From positions 1,731 through 51,044 of the forward strand of contig JAHBMJ010000345.1 of the NCBI GenBank assembly GCA_018398765.1: 49,314 bases of DNA. The letters are read 5' to 3'. A model generated the notes under the pieces. The model saw only the letters and a list, made by a program, of their open reading frames with translations. It searched no databases and was not told the origin of the DNA. Shown here piece after piece: positions 35,646-49,314 of the stretch. Numbering within the stretch: the first letter of the stretch is position 1; each line of letters opens with the position of its first letter. A program made the position numbers and the translations under genes. Source of the DNA: Chromera velia. Taxonomy: Eukaryota; Sar; Chromeraceae.

Positions 35646-36319
35646 CCCCGGAAAGCGAAGCGGGGGGCACTTACAAAACAAAAATACCCTAGCCCATGCA
35701 TGCACGCTGTCTTTCGCCAATCTGACGCAAGCAAGCTTGCGAACGGCCCCGGAAAGCAAGAAAAATGAGAACTTCACGATTGACGCACGCCGGCCAGCCG
35801 ATCGGGCGGTCGCGCCGACCCCCCCCCCCCNNNNNNNNNNNCCCCCCGCGGGAAAAGCCGCAGAATCCCCCCTCCCCCAGGAAAAAAGCCTGGGGATGCA
35901 GCCTGTGGCTTTCTGGGGCCACTGACGCACGCATGCATGAGAACGCGGGTTCATACACGCTTTTCTGAACCATTTGGGGCGGGATCTTTCCAGGGCCTTT
36001 TTTTGGTGAAAAACACCTGACGTACGCACATTTGGCACACATTCAGCCTTTCGGGGCCGGGTTTTTACCGAAAGACAGCGTGCACGTAGGCTGGGGTATT
36101 TCTGTTTTCTAAGTGCCCCCCGCTTCACTTTCCAGTGCTTTCCAGGGCCATGCACGCACGTGGGCTGGGGTATTTCTATTTTCTAAGTGCACCCCGCTTC
36201 GCTTTCCGGGGCCATCTGACGTACGCATATTTGGCGCATATTCAGCTTTTCGGGGCCAGGTTTTTACCGAAAGACAGTGTGCACGTGGGCTGGGGTATTT
36301 CTATTTTCTAAGTGCCCCC
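35640..36319. repeat. Left arm of a split inverted-repeat element
   Basis: This GC-rich block is built around CCCCGGAAAGCGAAGCGGGG and its complement. The segment around 35725-36000 matches 39910-40200 in reverse complement, including the GATCCCGCCC, GCGTGCGTCAG and CAAGCTTGC words. A ~199-base tandem duplication lies at its right side (GACGTACGCA at about 36019 and 36218). It has no coding capacity. With 39893-40250 it forms an inverted-repeat element that the LTR element interrupts. Confidence 0.75.
35831..35841. other. Assembly gap of 11 N inside a poly-C run
   Basis: Eleven undetermined bases are flanked by C on both sides. The inverted partner copy reads through the same point near 40100-40110 as a run of about nine G. 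The true gap is therefore probably a short homopolymer with no missing sequence. Confidence 0.8.
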
Positions 36320-36554
36320 CGTAGCATTGTGATGGGCACCCCAGTCAGGAATCCATACAGTGCGCGCATTACAAGCGTATTGGAGAACATGCATTAATGA
36401 TTAGAAAGCATGCATGTGGAAGTAAAGCTTTATGCAGAAGTAGCAGTCTCTGTAGGGAAAGCAGGATAGAAGTGAAGACTCATGCATGATAATACTTACC
36501 CTATATGAACTAAGAGGAGATCTCTTAGGACGGTAGGAGCCTAGCTTCCCTACG
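36320..36554 (+). repeat. 5' LTR
   Basis: First 235-bp terminal repeat, CGTAGCATTGTGATGGG to GCTTCCCTACG. It is followed without a gap by the primer-binding site. Confidence 0.85.
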
Positions 36555-36567
36555 TGGAAGCAGAGCC
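36555..36567 (+). promoter_or_regulatory. Primer-binding site, initiator-Met tRNA type
   Basis: TGGAAGCAGAGCC begins at the base after the LTR. It would pair with the 3' end of initiator methionine tRNA with one mismatch, the primer used by many copia and gypsy elements. Confidence 0.75.
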
Positions 36568-37010
36568 TTAAATCGATCTAGGGAGGAAGGTAGAGTTCGA
36601 GAGTGGGACTTGCGTCCCTTATTTGAACCATCTTCAGTACGTGTAACGCACCTTCAGTCAAGTGTGTGCAGACGTGCTTTCTTTCTGTTGAGATGATGAG
36701 GAGAGAAGGGAAAGAAAAAGGAAACATGGCGGGCCTCCTCAAGATCGTGCTTCTCATCGTTGAGAAAATTCTGTCGGAGATATTTGGAGAGACTCAGTGT
36801 TTCTCTGGAACAACACTGTTGGAGCACGACAGAGCCAAGGAGGATTCCGAAGGGGCTGTGGCCTGACTTTTGGAGAGACTTCATCCTCTGCTTTCAGGAG
36901 AAAAACTGGCAGGCATAGAGGGGGTGAATGAAGAGAAAGAAAAAAAAAAAAGAAAGATAAGACGTGGGTGGCGATTTTCAATTACGCAATGGAATCAACG
37001 CCAGGCTGCC

Positions 37011-38189
37011 ATGTCTGCAGCGATGGTTGATCCGGAGAGGGAGCCTGGTCAGGAAGAGTCCCTTTTAACCCCTGCGCCCCTGAAGAATAAGTTAGGTCGA
37101 GATTCGACCATGGGTGAGGAGAAGTCTGGTTTTGTATCACCAGATGGTTCCGATTATATTCACTACGAGACGCATGTGTCTGCCCCCGTTGCTTCCATTG
37201 GTATTTTCGCTTCAGTCAGCGCAGTGGAAGCAAAAGAAGTAGAAGTAGAAGGCTAACAGAGCCCCCAAGTGGTTGAAGGAGGGAGAAAGTCTGTCACCAC
37301 AGAGATGCAGGCCCTCATTGCCTCTCTCTGCACGCTTGACGATGAAGTACGCCGTCGCCTCACCGAGAGGTCAGACCCGACTTGTTGTCCCGTTGAGAAC
37401 GGACCCGAAGAGACGAATGGGGAGATGCCACTCCCTGTGCGAACTGAATGTCTGGGGGGAGAAGCAGATGAAGGTGAAGAAGAGAGAAAGGCGGTGGATG
37501 ACGTTGATGAGATTTCCTTCGACGCATCTGTGCAGCGATTATTGGAGAAACATCTAGATAGCAGCACTCTTTGCAGTGAGGAGAAAGTGAAGGTGTGCAA
37601 GGGAGAAATTGAGTTGTAAATTGCCATTTCGTCTGCTCCTCCGCCTGCCCATGAGAACAGAGATGGCGTTACAGAAGTGGCCCGACGGACTAGGTGTGAA
37701 AATGAAGAGAAGGGGGAGGATAGAGCAATGCAAAGTCACTTTCAGCAGCCTGCCATATCATCCGTCTCCCTTCCCAATTCAGGATCTGAACAAAAGCGCC
37801 CCACTGATGCAGCAGTAGCAAAAGCAGTAGCCGAGTTATACAAATCCAATGGGGAGAAGAAGATTGAGCTTTGCCCAAAGCCCACAAAGAAACAAAGAAT
37901 CCGAAAAGAAAAGTTGAAAGCACAGATCGCTCGATGGCAGGAGCAGCGGAGATCTGAAAATGAAAAAGTAGAGCAAGCAGCTGCCCGCCTGCGTAAACGA
38001 GAGGAGTGGGAGGCCAGTGAGGCAGCCAAGCTTCACAAAGAGAAGCAGAGGGAGTATTGGCACAAAATTCGTCGTCGCCTCAAGGCGGGTTGTTCTGCCG
38101 AAGAGCTGGATGACGTGCCGCATCCAGATACTCCAATCACGAGGAGATTTGGGACGTCACAGAAGCCTAGCATTCCAACGAGTCAGTGA
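37011..38189 (+). pseudogene. Retrotransposon internal ORF with two in-frame TAA
   Basis: One reading frame runs from the ATG at 37011 to 38189 (392 codons before the end). It is broken only by TAA at 37254-37256 and TAA at 37617-37619. The first two parts are acidic. The last part is a strongly basic then coiled-coil segment containing KKQRIRKEKLKAQIARWQEQ, with a helix rich in Arg, Lys and Glu. The product could be a Gag-like nucleic-acid-binding protein or a captured host gene; I do not recognise it. Both stops could come from single C-to-T changes at CAA codons, like most LTR differences, which are transitions. Confidence 0.6.
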
Positions 38190-38730
38190 GTGGCATGCAG
38201 TGAGGAGAGACAGAGGAAAGGGCATTGACTTTGAGTCATTTGGGTCTGCCAGTAACTCTTTATAGATCCTGAACGATCGATTGATGTTCCTTTTACCTGT
38301 GTGTCCGTATCTGGAATTCCGCTCTTTGTTTGTCTGAGATCATCAGGTGTGTTTTTATCTCCTAAGCCCGTTTGTCTGTCTTTGTCTTGGAATAACGCCT
38401 GTCTGTCTGTCGATCGATTCTTTTGTTGGACGGAAAGAAGGCAAGAGAAGGACAGGGCCTTTGCAGAGCTATGCCCATGGCATTGTTGGTCTGATCAACA
38501 ATGGAGAGACCGTGAAATCTGCACATTTGTCTCGTCGCTCATCCCATCGACTACGATTTTTCTTCAGGGAATGGACAGATCTCTCTACTCGTTTACGCCA
38601 CAGACACCTCATTATTCCTATTCTCTGTCTAGTCGTGCCTTGTGCCCATTTTTTTTTTCTTTGTCCGTTGTGTGTCTTCTTAGCCGCGGGGACGCGGCGT
38701 TGGAGGGAGGGGGCATGTAGGTGTGAGTGG

Positions 38731-39507
38731 ATGCCAGAGAGGTAATAGAAGAGAAGTAAAGGGAGTTGGTGGCGAGTGAAATGAAGGAAGGAGAAAGAAA
38801 AAGACAAGCAGAAAAGGGTTGTATGAGTGGTTGTAGGAGACAAGAGAGAAGCATGACAAGTAGAGAGAGGTTTTTCCACCCATCTGTGGAAAGCGAAAGC
38901 GTGTATCCCTAGGCGCATCCGAGAGACTCTGAGAAAGACAAAAAGAAAATTCTTCTGGAAAAGATGCAACGAGGAGGAAGAGGAGAAGAGAAATTTAACC
39001 TAAAAGAGCAAGGTGTCATGCTTTTACAAGGCAGTGCGGTCGGGGCAGCAAGAAAAATTGATGCAAAGGAGTGCAGAGGGAGCACCCCATCTTGATTCAT
39101 AAGCAGATCGACTGAAGTGCCAGAAAGGTAATGGAAGAGAAGTAAAGGGAGTTGGTGGCGAGTGAAGTGAAGGAAGGAGAAAGAAAAAGACAAGCAGAAA
39201 AGGGTTGTATGAGTAGTTGTAGGAGACAAGAGAGAAGCATGACAAGTAGAGAGAGGTTTTTCCACCTGTCTGTGGAAAGCGAAAGCGCGTATCCCTAGGC
39301 GCATCCGAGAGACTCTGAGAAAGAAAAAAAGAAAATTCTTCTGAAAAAGATGCAATGAGGAGGAAGAGAAGAAGAGAAACTTAACCTAAGAGAGCAAGGT
39401 GTCATGCTTTTGCAAGGCAGTACGGTCGGGGCAGCAAGAAAAATTGATGCAAAGGAGTGCAGAGGGAGCACCCCGTCTTGATTCATAAGCAGATCGACTG
39501 AAGTGCA
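38731..39507. repeat. 387-bp tandem duplication inside the LTR element
   Basis: The sequence from CCAGAGAGGTAATAGAAG at 38733 recurs from 39120 with about 95 percent identity by eye, a shift of 387 bases. It is purine-rich and non-coding. It lies between the broken ORF and the 3' LTR. Confidence 0.85.
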
Positions 39508-39657
39508 ACCTTGAACCCCAAAGCAGGGAAATCCCTCCTTCACCGTTTGAACGCATGTCTGATAGGCGGCACACAACAACAAGTGCGTTCCTAATAGAGG
39601 CTGTCTCACAATCTTTATACATGAAGTCTCGGGACGAGACTTATGAGGGGAAGGGCA

Positions 39658-39892
39658 CGTAGCATTGTGATGGGCGCCCCAGTCAGGAATCTACGCAGTG
39701 CGCGCATTACGAGCGTATTAGAGAACATGCATTAATGATTAGAAAGCATGCATGTGGAAGTAAAGCTTTATGCAGAAGTAGCAGTCTCTGTAGGGAAAGT
39801 AGGATAGAAGTGAAGACTCATGCATGATAATACTTACCCTTTATGAACTAAGAGGAGATCTCTTAGGACGGTAGGAGCCTAGCTTCCCTACG
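39658..39892 (+). repeat. 3' LTR
   Basis: Second 235-bp terminal repeat, preceded by the polypurine tract GAGGGGAAGGG at about 39645-39655. It is followed by CCCCCCGCTTCGCTT, the continuation of the interrupted target. Confidence 0.85.
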
Positions 39893-40250
39893 CCCCCCGC
39901 TTCGCTTTTCAGGGCTAAAAAAGGCCCTAGAAAGATCCCGCCCAAATGGTCCAGAAAAGCGTGAACCCGACTTTAACCCATCGCCATGCATGCGTGCGTC
40001 AGATATATGGGTGGCCCCGGAAAGCGACCGCGGAAAGCATGCGTCAGAGCATACCCCCGGACTTTTTTCCCGGGGAAGGGGGGGTTCTGCGGGTTTTCCA
40101 CGGGGGGGGGTGGATCGGCCGGTCGGCTGGCCGATGTGCGTCAATCGTGTAGTTCTCATTTAATTTTCTTGCTTTCCGGGGCCGTTCGCAAGCTTGCTTG
40201 CATCAGATGCATAGCCCCGGGAAGCGTAGCGTGGGGGGCACTTGCCAAAC
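39893..40250. repeat. Right arm of the split inverted-repeat element
   Basis: Reverse-complement partner of about 35640-36000, including the G-run near 40101 that corresponds to the N gap. It ends with AGCGTAGCGTGGGGGGCACTT, matching AGCGAAGCGGGGGGCACTT at 35655-35675 in direct orientation. The element edges are therefore palindromic themselves. Confidence 0.7.
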
Positions 40251-40289
40251 AATTCCCCTGAGCATATGCAAATCCCAAGATGCAGCGGC

Positions 40290-41110
40290 AGTTTTAGGCG
40301 GTTTCCAAAATTCATAAGCGGACATGAACGGCGACTGGGACAAGCGTGTTGGTCCATTTGAACCAAATTGGCGTGTCCCAACATGTAGCAGCGGTTTTAA
40401 GATTCAAACAAACATAAACGGCGTAAAACGGTGATGTACTGGGATAAGCGTTTTGGTCTATTTGGAGCAAATTGGCGTGTCCCAACATGCAGCAGCGGTT
40501 TCAAGATTCAAACGAACACAAACGACGACTGGGACAAGCGTTTTGATCCATTTGGACCAAATTGGCGTGTCCCAACATGCAGCAGCGGTTTTAAAATTCA
40601 AACAAACATAAACGGCGTAAAACGGTGATGTACTAGGATAAGCGTTTTGGTCTATTTGGAGCAAATTGGCATGTCCCAACATGCAGCAGCGGTTTCAAGA
40701 TTCAAACGAACATAAACGGCGACTGGGACAAGCGTTTTGATCCATTTGGACCAAATTGGCGTGTCCCAACATGCAGCAGCAGTTTTAAGATTCAAATAAA
40801 CATAAACGGCGTAAAACGGTGATGTACTGGGATAAGCGTTTTGGTCTATTTGGAGCAAATTGGCGTGTCCCAACATGCAGCAGCGGTTTCAAGATTCAAA
40901 CGAACACAAACGACGACTGGGACAAGCGTTTTGATCCATTTGGACCAAATTGGCGTGTCCCAACATGCAGCAGCGGTTTTAAAATTCAAACAAACGCAAA
41001 CGGCGACGTACTGGGATAAGCGTTTTGGTCTATGTGGACCAAATTGGCGTTACTGGCGTGCCCCAACATACATCAGCGGTTTCAAGATTCAAGATGATTC
41101 AAGCGAATTG
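40290..41110. repeat. Higher-order satellite, alternating 104- and 90-bp units
   Basis: The anchor CCCAACATG starts at 40377, 40481, 40571, 40675, 40765, 40869, 40959 and 41062. Steps are 104, 90, 104, 90, 104, 90 and 103. Each unit contains AAGCGTTTTG, CATTTGGA, CAAATTGGCGTGTCCCAACA, AGCAGCGGTTT and ATTCAAACAAACA. The long unit carries an extra GTAAAACGGTGATGTACTGG. The 194-bp pair is the repeating unit and is more alike between pairs than within a pair. Confidence 0.92.
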
Positions 41111-41202
41111 TCATGTTGGTTCATTTTAAGTAAATTGACATGTCCAAAGATACAATAGCGGTTTTAACTAGGGTTTTAAGCGGTTTCTAAAATTCAAGAG
41201 AA

Positions 41203-41455
41203 CAGTCAGCCGGTAGAGCATCGCATTCAGTGTTATTCACATATGCATAGTCTTGGGTTCAATTCCTGCTGCAGCCACTTAAGATTAAAATAAGAGTCGA
41301 TAAATTAGACTTAGTCTAGGGAAGGTCATTGAATGTAGTACCCAATAAACAGCTTAATCGAAGCCATTAGACCAAACCATGCATTTCTAATAATGCAAAG
41401 ACCCCAAGGCCTCAGCCGTGGGCAGGCTGAGCGACCCTCGCCTAATAAAAACAGT
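41203..41455 (+). mobile_element. tRNA-derived SINE candidate
   Basis: 41206-41219 (TCAGCCGGTAGAGC) resembles a pol III A box and D-arm. 41256-41266 (GGTTCAATTCC) is a good B box and T-loop, and GCAGCCA follows at 41271. The anticodon arm is not intact and the T-stem has one mismatch, so this is not a working tRNA. A non-tRNA body of about 170 bases follows, ending near CCTAATAAAAAC. The left edge meets a decayed satellite copy, as expected for insertion into the satellite. Confidence 0.5.
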
Positions 41456-42104
41456 CAGGTATTGCCACCTAGAGCTGCATTAATGCCTTGTCTATATGCG
41501 CCACCATCATTGTGCCACATCGATATATATGCATACCCGCATCGCCTGCTGCACCGCCACACTGCATGCACACGTCATGAAGCGAGAATTGATTTCCGTT
41601 ACCTCCCGTTGTTAGTTGATGGATTGAAATGCTCCAGAGACTGATTTACTGCAGAAGCCTTCCTCTGACAGTTCTTACTCTCTAGTAAAGCTGAACGATT
41701 GCCTATATTGTCGCAGCTAGCAAGAGTAGAAGCTCCGCCTGCCTTTGGTAAGCAGGTTGTATACTTATAGCCTATAATATTATCTATTTCAACAGCGTTA
41801 AGCAACCACTAGCTATGAAGGTAGGATTAAGGAAGAAGAGCTCCACTCTGCTCCTCTCTTTATATCTCTTAATTAAAACGTGAAAGAAAAGAGAACATAT
41901 AGAAGATGCATGAATAGCTGTTGGGACAATATTGTGTTAGTCAATTTTAACTTTTTTTTTTATAAAACATTTTTACTAGCATTTTTAGTTGTAGTTTATG
42001 TGTGTGCATCATGATCTTACGTTTTTATCTTTTTAAAACTAATTTACTACTTAAGTTATTTCTTTATTCAAGCCCACTCACCCTCTTCAGACTCTTCTTT
42101 TAGG
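41456..42104. other. AT-rich sequence between satellite blocks
   Basis: No gene is seen. A T-run lies at 41951-41962, and the sequence is otherwise unique and AT-rich. Confidence 0.5.
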
Positions 42105-42345
42105 CTAAGTTCCAGCCAATTAATGTGTCCTAAGATGTAGCCGCGGTTTCAGGCGGTTTCTAAAATTTAAGGCTATTTAATTTTAAGTGAAGATATAAAT
42201 GGTTGCTGGGATAATCGTTTTGTTTAATGCGGAATAAATTGGTGTGTTCCCTCATGCAGAGGCGGTTTTAAACAGTTTTTGAAATTCAGGCAAAGACGAA
42301 CAACGGCTAGGACAATCGTTTTATTCCATTTAGAAAACTTAATTA
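42105..42345. repeat. Decayed satellite copies
   Basis: Words from the 194-bp satellite recur with many changes: AATGTGTCCTAAGATGTAG, CGCGGTTTCAGGCGGTTT, GCTGGGATAATCGTTTTG and AATTGGTGTGTTCCCTCATGCAG. These outer copies are much more diverged than the central array at 40377-41062. Confidence 0.7.
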
Positions 42346-42384
42346 ACAACATTTAACAACAGTTGAGCAACACATGAACAAGAC

Positions 42385-42951
<567 letters not shown>

Positions 42952-43656
42952 GAAGTACTTAGCAAACGCCGAAGAAGGCATTCAGATAGAGGAGCGTCAA
43001 GTATGAGGTCGTATGAGAGAGAGAGAGAGAGCTAGTAGCGAGAGCAGTAATCAGGACAGAAGGAAGAGATGAAAGACGTATAGGCCAGACGCTAGGAACA
43101 AACTTTAAGTCAATGTCCCCCCCATTTCGTGTTTGACACCAAAATTCATAAAAAAAAACAATAAAAGATTTTTTTTCTTTAGCTGACGTGAACTAACGTC
43201 TACTAATGCCAAGATAGCCTAACGCATTCGATCTGGAAGCCTCAATTTTTTAAAAACAGACATGTCTTATATTTTGTGACAACAAAACATGTTTTTATCA
43301 TTAAAAAAAGTTATCTTTTTTTAAAAAAAAATAGTGAAGTCGGCTTCAAATACTTTGCTCCTATTCGTACCCCAATTTAATGGAGCATAATATTATATAT
43401 ATACGTATACATACACATAAAGTAAATATAAGATACAGATGTTTGAAAGAGAACACCTAACAATCAATCTAATAATTCATGTGACAAACACTCTTTTACA
43501 TATAACAATATCAGTTTATGGTGGGGCTTTCGATGGTGAAGTCTCATTATGATCGAGTTTTGCAGCATTCAAGTTCGGTAATCAATTCTGCATAGAATTT
43601 AACAGCTGGACTAGCAGTTGACTGACTTTGTCTGTATTTGTCTACACATCATTCAT
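42952..43656. other. AT-rich spacer
   Basis: A (GA)n tract lies at 43016-43032, with A- and T-runs at 43145-43180 and 43310-43335. No gene is seen. The right end is the 3' flank of the leftward membrane-protein gene. Confidence 0.55.

Positions 43657-49314
<5,658 letters not shown>

Larger units (their letters stand above)
36320..39892 (+). mobile_element. Non-autonomous LTR retrotransposon, 3.57 kb
   Basis: Two 235-bp direct repeats bound the element (36320-36554 and 39658-39892); I count about eight differences between them. Directly after the first is TGGAAGCAGAGCC, one base from the initiator-Met tRNA primer site TGGTAGCAGAGCC. Directly before the second is a purine tract, GAGGGGAAGGG. 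The element sits in a C-run: CCCCC at 36315-36319 and at 39893-39897, as expected for a 5-bp target duplication. Ends are CGTAG...CTACG, not TG...CA. The interior has one broken ORF and a 387-bp tandem repeat. No protease, integrase or reverse transcriptase is seen, so movement would depend on enzymes from elsewhere. Confidence 0.85.

Noticed and set aside
36320-36554. Independent MITE copies at 36320 and 39658
   Set aside because: Same orientation, equal length, adjacent primer site and purine tract, and one shared target duplication fit paired LTRs better.
41203-41280. Functional tRNA gene
   Set aside because: The anticodon arm cannot form a normal 7-base loop, the D-stem is imperfect and the acceptor 5' strand does not pair with GCAGCC.

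Overview
This is a nuclear genome window from a protist. The genes carry many short exons with GT-AG introns, and the introns hold long CT/GT/CA/GA microsatellites. Intergenic DNA is AT-rich and full of satellites, LINE tails and nested transposons. A hybrid histidine kinase, a possible ciliary membrane protein and an intronless LRR protein of the 'LPxSLxSLxLS' style point to a chromerid alveolate such as Chromera. That assignment is inference; no marker gene is present.

Layout. 1-2754: 3' part of an RluA-type pseudouridine synthase gene (+), with 1,039 bp duplicated across a single N. 2755-4765: two candidate exons of an unrecognised gene (+). 6020-11463: membrane-bound hybrid histidine kinase (+, seven exons). 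11464-15017: AT-rich DNA with 41-bp repeats. 15018-16838: transposon with 200-bp terminal inverted repeats, an integrase-tail-like ORF and a ~950-bp palindrome. 17914-22041: secreted S9 prolyl-oligopeptidase-type peptidase (-, six exons, 816 aa). 22565-30194: ABC1/ADCK1-like atypical kinase (+, sixteen exons, 762 aa), divergent from the peptidase. 30195-32974: AT-rich DNA with a 38-bp minisatellite and a LINE 3' end. 32975-35332: intronless LRR protein (-). 35640-40250: inverted-repeat element split by a 3.6-kb LTR retrotransposon that has a primer-binding site and a polypurine tract but no polymerase. 40290-42345: higher-order 194-bp satellite interrupted by a tRNA-like SINE. 42385-42951: second, different LINE fragment. 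43657-48898: four-helix-type membrane protein (-, twelve exons) resembling TMEM237.

The exon joins given for the RluA, kinase, peptidase and ABC1K genes keep phase across every junction and rebuild known domain motifs. Across 39 splice donors read this way, position +5 is always G and position +3 is C in about 60 percent, a non-canonical GTCAGT preference. The genes do not form one pathway. The window is best read as ordinary housekeeping and signalling genes separated by islands of nested mobile DNA.
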